Assembly (NCBI RefSeq): GCF_000189635.1
Contig: NW_002475955.1
Location: 57,281-121,280, forward strand
DNA: 64,000 nucleotides
From: Tetrahymena thermophila SB210
Lineage: Eukaryota > Ciliophora > Oligohymenophorea > Hymenostomatida > Tetrahymenidae
Direction of reading: 5' to 3'
This document shows positions 13,017 through 25,666 of the stretch, one piece after another (the stretch's first letter is position 1; every line of letters begins with the position of its first letter). Both the position numbers and the translations under genes were made by a program. The notes under the pieces were generated by a model. That model made no database searches and was not told where the DNA came from. It saw nothing but the letters and a program-made list of their open reading frames with translations.

Positions 13017-14297
13017 GTTATTTTATTGAATGAATGAATGCTTTAACTCATGCAAATATAGTCAAAAATATAATAAAAATGATACTGTTTAATACTCACT
13101 TTATGTTTGTATTTTAATTATAACACTTTTTTGACTAAACAATATTCTTATTCTGTTTCAATATTTCAAATATCAATTTAAGTTATTTTATAAAATAAAA
13201 TCTTTATTTTACTACTTTATGTTAAGATAGATATACTATCTTTTATATATGTATTCTCTCTAAAAAACATCTACATTTTAAGAAATAAATCAAATAAAAT
13301 CTCTAAGCTCTAATTATTGTTTAAGCAAAATTCTACAAATATTGAATGGATAAATCATATAAAATCAGTAAGTGAGTAATTTATTAATCTATTCACTTTT
13401 ACTTTTTAAAGATATTTTTCTAATGAAATTTATATTTTTTAAATTTATTTTAAAATTAAAATTTATGATTTCTTTCTAATTCTTCTATGATATTAAATAT
13501 CAATAAACCTAGTTATATAATTTATAAATTTAAAATTAAAAATTTCATAAAACTATTTTTAAGAAGTCAAGTTTTAATTACCCTTTTTTTTATTTTTATT
13601 CATTAAAATGACTTAAAAAGAGTTTTAAATAGATTTTGTAAGAAGTAAAAATAAAAAAAATAAAGGCACTAACAAATAATTTATTCCTAAAACTTAAAAA
13701 TTCTATTTAGATTATTTAATTGCTTATCTACAGTAATTTTTCATATAAATGCACATGAAAAAATAAAACTTTAATAAAAAAGTTGAATTTTAAAATTTTA
13801 TGTTTTTAAAAATGGGTGTTAATACAATAGTGAGTAATAATAATATTAATATTTTATTCAATAGCTTTTTTATTATTTCAATTGTTTTATAAATTAAACA
13901 GCTTCATGATATACTTCTTATTAGACAAACAATATATTTTTTCAAAATAAACAATAAAAATGTATAATTTGTATTGTATTCAATTAATTATCCTGCTCAT
14001 CAATTAATGATTGTACTATTTTTTCAAGTAAAAAATAATAAAAATATAAGCTAATAAATTAATAAAAAACAGACAGACAGTTAATATTTAACTAAGTCTT
14101 TTATAAATAAACATATTGTATTTTTATTTTAAATTATAAAAAATAACTTTTTATAGATGAAGTTAAAAACTCTAAAGCATAAATAGAGTGATATACATAC
14201 AAATAAGATAAACTTGATCATTAGTTAATTTATATATAAGAATAAAAAATAACAAATTCAAAATGTCATATCTTAAATTGTTTCATTCTCTTTAAAC
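13017..14297. other. Intergenic between convergent genes
   Basis: AT-rich spacer between the GRL-like gene and the CHIP gene. A + strand frame beginning at ATG 13608 stays free of TGA for more than 1 kb, but its composition is low-complexity Ile/Phe/Asn/Lys and it runs antisense into the CHIP exons, so I do not call it a gene. Confidence 0.5.
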
Positions 14298-15487
14298 TCA
14301 AATGCCCAAGGATTTCTAATTTTTTATTTTAGTTTAAATATGTTTTTTGTTTTAGAAATATATATAGCAAATTTACAAATCAATAAATTCTTCGATTGCT
14401 TTTTTGAGATTGATGTTAGGTAGAATGTCTGTGATAGGATTTTATAAAAGTTGCTAGTTTTATGGATCTCTAATAGATTTTACTGTTTTAAAATAATCCT
14501 CTAGCTCCTTTTTTTCGTAAGTATTACAATACTTTGTTGTTACAGGATCTTATAATATTTTCTAAACAAATCATTAATAAAAAATTTTTTTTATATAAAT
14601 AATTTACATTTGTTAGCTTACAAAGGTAATACTCAGGTATTTTTCTGTTCTCCTCTTCAATCAAAGTTTCCTTTAGCTTTTTAAATAATATAATTGTTCT
14701 AATTAACAAATTTTTTAAATTAATTGGATTACAAGTAAGACTTATTTCTTTTTTGTTTCCTCTGATTCATCTAATTGACTTTCAACTTTACTCTATCGTT
14801 ATATGTTTGTTAAATCATTATTTTTATTATAATAATCACATTATAAAATTAAAAATTACTATTAAGTATTATATTATTTTTTAATCTTATTCCTATTACT
14901 ACTTTTATTCTATAAACCATTTCAACTTTTTTGCTCTTCTAATATTGTCTTACAGATATTTTTCATTTTTCTGCATCTTTTGTCCTGCGCATAAAGTCAA
15001 TGCTAATGAAATTATTTACATTTTAAACAAAATAAAATTAATTTAAAAATACCTTTAGTTAATCTGGTAATGCAGGTATCTAACTTTGATAAATATTAAT
15101 GATTTTTCTAGCACATTTATGCAATTATTTAACCAATCAACAAATGTCCTTTTATATTTTATACATCAAGTTCAGTAGATTTTTCAGCATCTTTTAAACC
15201 CTAATTATCATTAAATCTCAAATAATCTGATAAAACAAAGTAGATTTTAAAATACTTTATCTAAATCTCCTAGAAGCTTATAAACTCTTGCTCTATTAGA
15301 AAAATAAACAGATTTAGTACCATCTAATTCCTAATGTATTGATTATAAATATTAATAAATGTTTTAGCTATGCTTTAGAAGAATAAATTCAACTCACGAT
15401 AGCCTTGTTGTAACAATTAAGAGCTTCAATATAATCCTTACTGAGGAATGCAACTTTCCCCTTATCGCTCCATTCCTAACTTACCAT
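14298..15487 (-). CDS. STUB1: CHIP-type E3 ubiquitin ligase (TPR co-chaperone plus U-box)
   Basis: Seven exons on the minus strand: 15487-15398, 15330-15256, 15200-15053, 15002-14860, 14792-14733, 14676-14608 and 14561-14298 (stop TGA). Total 849 nt, 282 residues; human CHIP is about 300. The N-terminal ~125 residues form TPR helices (DKGKVAFLSKDYIEALNCYN, then YFSNRARVYKLLGDLDK). A helical linker contains the R-R-A-K-K-L-K-W stretch that matches CHIP. The C-terminal U-box starts at IPEYYLCKLTN, continues with KILQDPVTTKYCNTYEK and ends with NINLKKAIEEFIDL. In the known family, the TPR binds Hsp70/Hsp90 C-terminal EEVD and the U-box recruits an E2 to ubiquitinate misfolded clients. The domain order and linker make CHIP better than a generic U-box protein. 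The weakest joins are the two introns in the linker. Confidence 0.88.
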
Positions 15488-16010
15488 CTTCGAAAATATT
15501 TTATTTGATAAATAATTGAAAAAAGAGAATTTATTAATAATACTTGAATAAAATATCAATAATTAATTGCTTTTTTTGCTGATATCAAAAATGATAAGTC
15601 CAACTCGTTAATTTTTGATAAACTCAAATTAAATCAAAAAAGAATGTTAAAAATATGTAAAATTTTCTTTCTTTAAAAATATTTTTTTTACTTTAACAAA
15701 ATATAAATTTTGACATTTCAATAAAATTTCTCACTAATTTGTTATTGAGTCAATAAAATCTTTAATTTATTTTTTTTATTAGAGAGAAAAAATTTTATTT
15801 GAAACTTACAATTAATAAAAATTAAATAATTTAATTAAAACGATTTTTGGTAGATTTGCTCTTTAATTTTTAAAAATAAAATAAACTTTTATGAAACTAT
15901 ACTCTAAATAAATAAATTATTTATTTCATGATGTTTATTTAAAATTTTACAAATGAATTTTAATTTTTGTATTTAAAAAGCTATTGAATTGCTTTAAATA
16001 TGATAAGATT
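15488..16010. other. Intergenic, AT-rich
   Basis: Upstream region of the CHIP gene. A/T runs only; no further gene seen. Confidence 0.5.
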
Positions 16011-16702
16011 GAATGTAGTTATTTTAAACTTATTTTTTTAGAAAATATAAAAGATTTTGAGTATAGATTTTAAATTAAATTTTTTATTTAATATTTATTT
16101 AAAGAAATTAACTTAAAAGCAATAAATTAATAAAAATATACTTAGTTTAATTTAATTAAATTAATTTTTAAGAAAAATATTCTCACAGCAAGGAAAATTA
16201 TTTTGATAGATATTATAAATTATATTAGTGTTTTAATCTTAAAAGTTTCAAAAATTATTAAATTTTACAAAATATTTTGAGAGAAAGAAAAAATAGTTTT
16301 TAGACAAGATTAAAATCGAAAAATTGTTTCTATTAAAATTTAAAATTTATAAAATTCGAATGTAATTATTGTAAAATTTTTTTATATAGAAAATATAATA
16401 GATTTTGAATGTAGATTTTAAATTAAATTTTTTTATTTAATATCTATTTATTATAAATTAAATCAATTAAAGTTGACTATAAATCAATAAAAATATTCTT
16501 AGTTTAATTTAATTAAAAATTTTAACTTTTAAGAGAAATATTCTCACACAGAAAATTATTTTGATAAACATTTAAAATAAATTAATTTAATTTAATATTT
16601 TGATCTTAAAAATATCTATAAATCAATGAATTTTACAAAAATATTTATTTAAAGAGAGAGAAAGAAAAAATAGTTTTTAAGTCAAGGTTAAAATTGAAAA
16701 AA
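16011..16702. repeat. Imperfect direct duplication of ~320-345 bp
   Basis: Copy A is about 16011-16326 and copy B about 16358-16702. Aligned landmarks in the same order are: 'gaatgta(g/a)ttatt', 'gaaaatataa(a/t)agattttga', 'gattttaaattaaattttt', 'aaaaatat(a/t)cttagtttaat', 'aaatattctcaca', 'gaaaattattttgata', and the closing 'agaaagaaaaaatagttttt'. The copies differ by substitutions and small indels, so the duplication is not recent. It lies beyond the 3' end of the pepsin-fold gene. Confidence 0.85.
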
Positions 16703-16871
16703 TGAATAATTAATTTAATGAGGAGATAACAAATATACAATACAAATTTATGAATTGTATATAAATAATAATTAGTTTAAAAATGTAAGGTTTTTAAATT
16801 AATTGCACGTATAACAAATAGATAACATGAAGATATCTAGTTGCTATTTGTTTAAATATCAATTGGTTTTT

Positions 16872-19016
16872 TCAAAGATCTTCGAGATCAACAGGCTTAA
16901 GAACATCATTTGGATGCTCAGCTTATTAGGCATTGAAATCATGATTTTATATTCCTTAATCCTCCATTTATTAAGACATTTCTTGAAGCTCACGGATTGC
17001 AGATTCATCCATAGTTTCATGGGCATGTTAGGAAAGTTGGATTCTGTCGTTCTTATCGTCTACAACAATGACTCTTTTACCTTGGAATAGGGCAAAAATA
17101 GTCTTACCATGACGAAATACTAAGAAAGCAGCAGCACTCAATATTATGAGAACAAGGAATGCTACGATATATGAGATGTCCTATTCAATAACTTATTCAA
17201 TTTTATTGAACAAGTGGCCAATTCTCTTGATAAAGGAAGAAGAGTTGAATTTATTTTTGGCAGGAGCAAATCCAATCAAACTTTCTTTTTAGTCAAAAAC
17301 CATATATTAGTTACGAAGTGCAGCTTCTCCGAGGATAATTTTGTTGTCATAAGATTGCTAGAGATTCATTTAGCATTTTAATTTAGAATCCTTTCTACTT
17401 TTATTTACTTTAACACAGTCTAAGATCAAATCAGCAGGGTTGACTTAAAGGTGAACAATGAAAACTTGTCCGATTTCTATGATCATAGCCATGTCATTCA
17501 ACTCTTCTTTGTTAGCAGAAATTTCTTCACAAACAACAAAGAACAAGTATTCCTTAGATATGGAGCATTTAATTCCAAATTCATTTTAGAAAGCATTCAA
17601 GATAGGTACCAAATCTTTCTCAGGAAGCACTATTGCAGTAGTAGTAAGTGATAAGATTCCAACGGGATTATTTATGTTGACTGAATTGATAGGCAAAAGA
17701 CCATCAGTAGATTCAGAATCAGAATCGGTGGGCTATTCTTTATTTTTCTTCTTGTTCTTGAGCTCTTCAGATTGCTTAGCAATACGAATTTTAGATACGT
17801 AGACAACCCACAATCCGTATTAATCTACTAGCTCTGCGTTGGATAAAGAACGCAAATATTAAATTTGGTTGCTTTCTGGTTTATATATATACTACTGCAT
17901 AATATCTCCTATAATGAGTTGGTAGGTTAATTGATCGTCGTCTGCAATATAAAGAGAGAAAGTTTTATTCTATACTTGTTTGTATTGCTTTACTATAGGT
18001 TCAATCATATTCATCTCAGGTTCATAGATTTCATAAACTCTTTTAGATGATGTTGTCTATTGGGTATCTTTGTTTTAAGCTTAATTCTTATTGTTATTAT
18101 TCTTATCTTACTATACATCTTCTTCATTGTTATCATCTTCTTCTTCTTCTTCTTCGTCATCTTCATCTTCGTAGTAATCATCTTTTGGAGAATCATCTTC
18201 TCTAAAGTTTTCTTAGCTCTTTTAATTACCTTTCTACTAATTTAAATTTTGGATTGTGATAGCATTCTCATTTTCATCGGCTCCTAAACCTAGAACACCG
18301 TCAGCCAAGAGGAAGTGCTATCCAGACAAAGCATGAGCCCAAAGAAGTTTAGGTTTGCTGATAAATTGAGTAGTATCTTTAATACGCAATTTTTCGGGAG
18401 TTATGAACTAGCCTACAACACTCATTCCTTCGGCATATTAATCAATTTCACCGCACTTTTCAATCACTTTAAGATTGGTAGAAGAGAATACTTTGCTGAC
18501 ATGTGAGGATTTTGTTGAATTATTTTTGTACAAGCACTAGTTTTGTTTACAATTTTTTCCTTTACGGTCGCAAGTTTGGCAAACAGGACTCTTCACCCAT
18601 GACCAAGGAGAAGTCAAATCTATAGCAAGTTCAAAGAAGTCCTATGAAGCTTCGAGTTTCTTAACATCTTTAATTGAAGTTGTATTGGAGCTTTCATCCT
18701 TATCATAGTAAAATCTAGCGTTGTAAGCAAGATTTTTAAATACACATTCTTATGAAATACGAGCAACCTTTGACTAAGAACAATTACTTGGCATTTCAGT
18801 ATTGAAAATAAGTGGGCGAGATGGACGACTATGCTTAGGACTAAAACAAAAGTCATTAGCATAAGCATTACTAGTATTCTTTTACCATGCGTTTAAAACG
18901 TTTCTCTTCAACTCTAATTTTATATTCTTATTAGTCTTTGCTTTTGCTTCAACTAATGCTGCTAGTATTAAAAAAAGAACTAAAGAACCAATTGCTATTT
19001 TAGATATCTTTTGCAT
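16872..19016 (-). CDS. Membrane-anchored pepsin-fold (A1 family-like) protein, apparently without catalytic aspartates
   Basis: Intronless, 714 residues; ATG 19016-19014, TGA 16874-16872. Residues ~1-26 are a signal peptide (KIAIGSLVLFLILAALVEA). Around residue 133 the segment DLTSPWSWVKSPVC aligns with the pepsin N-lobe DTGSSNLWV, with the active-site DTG changed to DLT; paired cysteines C-x2-C and further Cys follow as in that lobe. DGVLGLG is the usual A1 strand. Near residue 455, SLTTAIVLPEKDL sits where the second D(T/S)G(T/S) should be and has no aspartate. An acidic Asp/Glu run lies near residues 285-300, and a transmembrane helix (residues ~615-637) precedes a ~75-residue cytoplasmic tail. 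I infer a type I membrane pseudoprotease, perhaps a receptor or binding protein. An active protease is unlikely unless my motif alignment is wrong. Confidence 0.72.
18130..18175 (-). repeat. Acidic Asp/Glu codon run inside the pepsin-fold gene
   Basis: On the coding strand GAA/GAT codons repeat, giving an Asp/Glu tract of ~17 residues within the region between the lobes. It is coding microsatellite sequence, not a separate element. Confidence 0.8.
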
Positions 19017-20445
19017 TTTTCTTTTTAAAAGTTTTTTTTGAAATCTTAAAAATTTTTATGATTAATTTTTAATAATTTGATTTTCACCAAATATTTTAAC
19101 AAAGGCTGATTGATTAAATTAATTAATTATTCATAATTTTCTTTTTCTTTCAAAATCATTTGAATCTTAATTCATTGATGGGCTAATTAGCTTGATTATT
19201 TGCTTGCTTGCTTGATTATTATTTACGCGTAATCAAATAATCAATGAATTAAATAATCAAAAAGTCAAGCAATTTATATGTGAATTAAATATTCATAAAG
19301 TCAAGTAATTAATATGAGAATGAAATAATCTTAATATCAAATATTCGATCATTTTACTTTAAAATTATAAAAGCCTTCAGATAAATTGATAAATAAATAA
19401 ATAATTTATTAAGAAATGTTTTTGATGAATTTAGAAAGATCTTCATATCTTTTTCATGCATTGGAAAAGTAGAAATTAAAGTAAATTGAAAAATAGTTAT
19501 TTAGTTAGTTAGGTAGGTAGGTAAACAAATAATTAAATACATATCTTTTGATAAAGAAAGTAAGAAAAAAAAGTATGACTTTTATAAAATTTAATCTAAA
19601 TAAAAAAATTCCATAAATAAAATCTAATAAACATGTAGTAAATAACAACATAAAGTGCATCATTTGAATTAAATCGCTTTAGATATTTGAAGATATATAT
19701 AGAATTAATTTGCTTTAATCTGATTTTATATATGTTAAAAAATAATTTGCTTTTTATTAAATAAAATCGAAGTGATTTATAATAGTAAAATACACTTTAG
19801 TCTATCTGAAAATTATAGGTTTCGTTTATGCGTACAACATTTTAAAGTGGAATATTGAATTATTTTGAACTGATATTTTCTGTTAAAAATAATTTGAAAA
19901 GATGCTTCTATCTTTACTTGATTTTGATAAATTTTGCATAAATGAATTTTAAAATTTAAAGTATTTAAATTAAGTTGTATTAAAATTTATTAGTAAAAAA
20001 TAATTGATTGATTATTTATTTATTTAATTACTTAGATTTCAAAAATTTGGAAATTATCTCCTAACAAGAAATAAATATAAAATAATTGATTGAGATGATT
20101 AATAAAGTTTAAAATTAATTTGAACAAAAAATAAACAATACAAGAAATATCAAAATAGATTTAGTTATAGATATAAATTAAAATAACAATTATTAAACTG
20201 TTATTTTATTTTTATTACAATCTTGGATTCATTTACTTATTTATGTTAATAAATTGCCAAGATATTTACTTATTTACTTACTTACTTATTACTTCATAAT
20301 AATTTTTATCTAAATTTTTATTTTTTAAATCAATATCTTTATATACTAATAGTTTCAAATTTAAAACAAAATTGCATGTAAATGAGATTTTTATTTTAAC
20401 CAATAATAATATAGCTCATTTTAAAGACATTATTCTGCCAATCTT
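19017..20445. other. Intergenic, AT-rich
   Basis: Spacer between two minus-strand genes. Contains short dispersed motifs such as 'taatcaaataatcaatgaatt' and 'gtaggtaggtag'-type microsatellite near 19500-19530, and 'actta' repeats near 20260-20290. No supported gene. Confidence 0.5.
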
Positions 20446-23400
20446 TCATTAGTTAGCTTAATGTAAACTTAAAGATCCTTCTATTTGCATTTATAGCATC
20501 TAAGTTAGTTTGTCTAGCAAGTTGGCATCTAAACCTATTTTTTTAAATATTTATTAAATAAATTTCAACTTAAAAATAAATTAAATGTAATATTTTTCAA
20601 TTTAATTAATTTAATTGATATCTTATAAACAAATGGCATCATTCATTTTCAATATTTAAACATGATCTTAATTTTTGTTTGTTGAAAATAATTTTATGAA
20701 GTATCTTAATAAATCACATCTAGATAAATTCAAACAGATAATAGTATTAAAGAACTGAATATTGAGTAAAAAGATTTAATTAAATTTTCTAATAAAAATT
20801 ATTAAATAAAAAATATTTGCATAAAAAGATAAGCTTTTATTTTTGATAAAGTAACTTACCGTGCTTTTCTATGAACTGTTTTGCTAGATCTTCAGGTCTA
20901 TCACCTTCATATACAACGATTCTTTCAACTTTATCAGCTGAGAGATTAATATCAACATATAGTAAGGGGTTTCCTTCTTCTTACTTCATCCAATCATAAT
21001 TTTAGTTTTAATTTTAATACTATTCATGATTTTCTTGATGTCCTTCTTCTTCTTCTTGTTCATGGTGTTCGTCTAATTTTAAAGAATTTTATTTTTTAAA
21101 AAATATTGTTTAATTAAAAAGGATTTTTACCATTATTTCCAAATTAAGGCAAATCACCTTCTTAATGATAAGGATGATCTTCATCTATTTGAATTATTAT
21201 TTAATATTTATGATATTAGGAATTTATTTAAAAATTTTAATTTACATTCTTAATATTGATCTCCTCCACTTAATTATTATGCAATTTAGTAATCTGATTG
21301 CTAATTATTGTTGCTTTAAGAATATGCAGGATTTGAAGAGTCTTGTTACTTCTTTTGGCCAAATGTAAGACTTCCTAAACCAGTATCTAGTTATTTGCTT
21401 CCTGTGAAAGGACGTTTAAATGCACTTCCTTAGCTTTTGCTTACTGTGTCATATCTTGTTGAAAGACCATGATATTTTCTTTCAGGGGATTGCATTGTGT
21501 TGAGAGTTTTATTGCTTGGATTCTTAAATTCATAATATCCTCTAGACATTTTTAATTAGAAAGTCTAATTATCATCCCAAGCTTTTCTAAGTCTATCAAC
21601 TGTCTTCTCTTGATTCTTAATGTCAAAATTCTTAAATTATTCTTGTCCTAGTTTTAATTTATTTTTTTTAGTATTTAAATTTATTTATTATTTTTTAAAA
21701 TTACTTATTTTTTATAGGTTTAAGTTTGATGCACTAATGTCAGGATTAAATGTGCATTCATCGCAATTCTTCTCATATTCTACTTCAAGAGTTCTCTTAT
21801 CACGGAGCTGAGAACGAGGCTTAGCTAAGTTGTATAAATCAATATATCTCTTATTACCAAGAGAAGTAGGAGGCATGGGATTATTATTAGGTCTTGACTA
21901 CTGATTAACAGATCCGTTAGCATCAAACATGTCTTAATTTTGAGAATTAAGTTGAGATTAATGAACTTATTTGTTATAGTTATTCACTCTAGGATGGAAT
22001 GTGCACTCATTTAATTCACTATCTTTTTGATTTTCTTTAATTTATTCGAGGTATTTCACTTTGTCTTCTTTCAAGGCCATTAAAATATCAGCATGCTAAA
22101 TACGATCTCCAAGATGCTAAAGCTTTTCGTTACCCATTATAGCTTATTCATACACTCTGCTACGATAGTTTTAGGCTAGCTTTTCAGTGAGAACTTGATT
22201 TGTTGAAGACTAAGCCTTGCTAGTAGTATGTTCGCTTGATTGCTTTCTCTTTTTATCAGGAGATGAATTCAAATATTTAGTCTTTTCCTTCTCAGTGTGT
22301 AAACGGTTGACATAGAAAAGGTAGAAAATCATCTGAATCTCTTTAATTTCATTTGTGTTAAATACAATATTTTTTTCAGAATCGAACATTCCTATTCTAA
22401 GCTCATTTTGACGGTATGCCATCCAATTTCTTAAATTCTCATCCATATCGTTATAATCTATTTTCTTTTTTTAGTATTAAGATGATGATTGCTACTATTA
22501 TTTGCTTCCTGCAGGAGTCATACTTTGATGCATGCTAGCTACTTCGCTGTGATGATCTATTTTATTTATTAGATAAGTTTTAATAATAAAAATCAAAGAC
22601 TTTCCATTCAATCATTCAATCATTAATTAATTACCTTAATCTTCGTCATCAATCTTTTTTTAAGACATATTGTAATGACTACTAATGTGACTTTGACTCA
22701 TAGCTGCTGCATGGGATAATCTAGATGCTCTAATCTACTAAATTTACTCAATTTAGTCTTAAATTTATTCCTACTTTAATTCTTAAACGTCTCTCATAAG
22801 AGGCCAAGCTTAATCTTTAGAGTATTAAATTGCTAAAACATTGTCTTGATCTTTCTTGAAACGAGGAAGATCAACATCAAGACCCATAATAGAAAAAATA
22901 AACAAAAGAAGGTTTCTATAAGAAACTCCTCCATTTTCAGCACCTTGTAAAACAATCCAAACATCATTGACAAGTGCTCTCTCCTTAACGAAATTGTGAC
23001 TCTCTACTTTCTCAGTGAAACTTATGAAGCCCATCAATCTTAATATTTCAGACATTCTTTTGATAAAAATAAAAAATGTTTAATGTGTTTATTATCTAAT
23101 TAAAAAAGCTAAATAAATTACTGAATGTAATCGAGAAGATAACTTTGCTTCTTAACCTCTTCAACTACAATCGAAACAATATATTCATATTCCTTAATTA
23201 ATTTGGTTGCAAGTTAATATTCTGATTCTTTTGATGTTTAAGGAATTAGCCCTGATTTAGCAAATAAATTTTCATTTTCATGTTTATCTCCTTAATCTCC
23301 TTATTGAGCTGATTTTAAGTAATCAGCTTTTCCTTCTCTTTTTGCAGTAACTTTCATTTTACCTAAAGTATACAGTCTGTCTATAGTTTAAGGATTAGCC

Positions 23401-25666
23401 TTCTTTGGCTTTTATGATTTCTTTTCTTTTTCTTTTTACTCCTTTTCATCCTTCTCTAATTTTTATTTTGCTTCTTTTTTCTTTCTGTTGATTTCATAGA
23501 GTCTCTTGAAAGCAGGCTCTTATGAGTATTTTCCTGATCCCTTATTTGAAATCATAACAACTTGAGAAGTCGTTAAGATTTAAGGTTTATGAGTGCATTG
23601 TTCTAATTCTAGATTATCAATATCTGATTTTATCTTTTTTAAAATAATAATTTTTCAAAATTAAAAATAAATTTATAATTATTCACTTAAATTTAATCAA
23701 CCAAAAAATTAATTGTTAAAACTATTATTTTTCTATTTATTTAAATATTCTTTTTCAAATTTTATTACATATTTTTTTATTATCTCTATTCTATTTATTT
23801 AACTATTTTTTTAATTTATTAGTAGGTTTTATTTATATTCTCTCAAAAAAAAAGTTTAATGTTAGAGGAGAAATAAGATGAAGCTTAGTACCTCACTAAA
23901 ATTGCTTATAAAACTGTATTTATTTGCTTATTTACTATCTTAATCACTAATTCAAATATGATCTATTTGCTTAATTAATTATTATTATTTTTTTTTTGAT
24001 TTATTTTTAATAGATTTTATTTAATATTTTTAATAAATATTTTTTATTGAATTTGAAGAAAAGAACAAAAATGAATTTATTTGTTCATTAATTGATTGAT
24101 TGGTTTTTAGTGAGTTTGAAATAAATTAATTTTTAATTGATAAGAAAATGAGAATGTAATAAATTAAGAAAGATTGATTACTCTTTTGATGTTTTGGTCA
24201 CGATTTGCTAAGAATTTATTTTATTCATTCAAAAAATCTTAGAGACTTCTTGTTGGTGAGAGAGACTTCATGATTTTAGAAGAGTTAGGTTAGAATGTGC
24301 ACTCTTTTATTTCTTCTTACTCATAATATTCAGAAGTTTTTTGATTTAGTTCTTAGATTTGGTATCCTCTTTAAAGTAATCTATTTACTATGGTTTAGGT
24401 TTCCTACTTACTAATTTTTTTTGGTTTTTCAAGTCCAATTACACTTGATTCGTTTGGATTTGAATAAAGCAATTTTTCAATAATTTCAATTTTTCTAGGA
24501 TCATATGGTTAATCTCTTATTGTGTCCCAATATTAAGAATTGTTATTCTATTAATTTGAGTCGTAATTTTCTTAATTGTATTAGATTTATTGCTACTATT
24601 GTTGTTACAAGATCTATTTTTCATAGTTTTAATCTTCAAAGTTTTGATTTTATTATAGATACTATTGTTATTGTTGATATTGCTGTTGCTATAATTGTTA
24701 CTAAGGCTATTATTATTGTAGCTATTGTCCATATTAATTATTTTATTATTAAGAATTGTAATATAGCTACTGATTAACTTATTACTGCATTTAGCGATTA
24801 TCTGCATAATCAGGATAAAACTATTGATATGCTTATTAGTTTTAATTATTTGGATTCACATTACTGTTGTTATTTATTACTCCCAACTGCTATTAATTAA
24901 GACCAGATTAGTCAAACTATCCGAAATGGGCAGTATTTTTATTATTACTGCTCTAATACATAGCACCTGAACTGGTGTTCAGATTACTTCCTTAGTCTAA
25001 TTTTGACTTTTACTATACCATTTGAGGTACTGGAGCTAACTGAGTTGAGTTTTACCCAAATGTTTGAGTTTGTATAGTTTTGCCAGCAGATTGATATCCT
25101 TTTTACTACTGCTGCTACTACTACTGCTATCCTTATCCCTCAGCAAGGAGGTCATAATCCTAATCCATTTCTTCATCTTGCAAAGGTTTAGATTAACTCA
25201 CACTAAAGCTTCCTTAAAACATAGGTTGAATACCTTCTTAGTTCTTTTTATGCTTCTTTACTTTTTCTTCATTGTCATTTAATGGCTTAGTAGGAAATCC
25301 TAATCATTTTAAAACATATAAATTAAAAGTTTGAAAATATTAGCTGCAATAAATCTTCCATTTTTTGCTGTTTATATCAAATTTCGAAACATTATTTTTC
25401 ATGTATTTAACATTGTTGATAAAAGGACTTGAAAGAATTTTAAAAGGATCGTTTTTAGTGCAAATTATTTTTAATTTTTTAGCGAACTAACTATTAATTG
25501 CAACAATGAAAGATGTTTTTGGAATTATTGCGATAATTTTGCATGTCCTTAAATCTAGATGACGTATATAGTATATAAATGGAGTTTTACTTTAGTTAGG
25601 AGACTATTGATAGGCTTATTTAACTTGCGATTAAGGCTATTCAGGAGTAGATTGATCCTATCCCAT
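20446..25666 (-). CDS. Large Gln-rich protein with CTF-x-P motifs and a conserved C-terminal domain, function unknown
   Basis: Nine exons in descending order: 25666-25591, 25299-24182, 23633-23122, 23056-22635, 22556-21705, 21647-21246, 21184-21131, 21072-20860 and 20534-20446 (stop TGA 20448-20446). Total 3738 nt, 1245 residues; all phases close. The N-terminal third is Gln/Asn-rich with several poly-Q runs written with CAA, CAG, TAA and TAG. A Cys-Thr-(Phe/His)-x-Pro motif recurs four times: ECTFQPN, QCTHKPQ, ECTFHPR and ECTFNPD. Charged helical segments such as DFLNEQNKFLANRDQNIKR sit between. The last ~75 residues (NPLLYVDINLSADKVERIVV, then EGDRPEDLAKQFIEKHGL, then KLTQMLQMQIEG) look like a compact conserved domain that recurs in protist cytoskeletal-type proteins, but I cannot name it. 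The 548-nt and 291-nt introns at the 5' side are the least certain; two genes remain possible. Function is unknown. Confidence 0.7.
24600..24720 (-). repeat. Poly-glutamine coding tract
   Basis: Part of the large Gln-rich gene. Glutamine runs are spelled with an irregular mix of CAA, CAG, TAA and TAG rather than a pure triplet repeat. A second run of ~9-11 Gln lies at about 25090-25135. Confidence 0.85.

Noticed and set aside
18011..18245. Apparent short membrane-like ORFs (Ile/Phe-rich on +, Lys/Met-rich on -)
   Set aside because: Off-frame readings of the Asp/Glu codon run in the pepsin-fold gene.
24505..24807. Standard-code ORFs on both strands in a repeat-like region
   Set aside because: They are shadows of the poly-Gln/Asn exon of the large minus-strand gene; reading TAA/TAG as Gln gives a continuous frame there.
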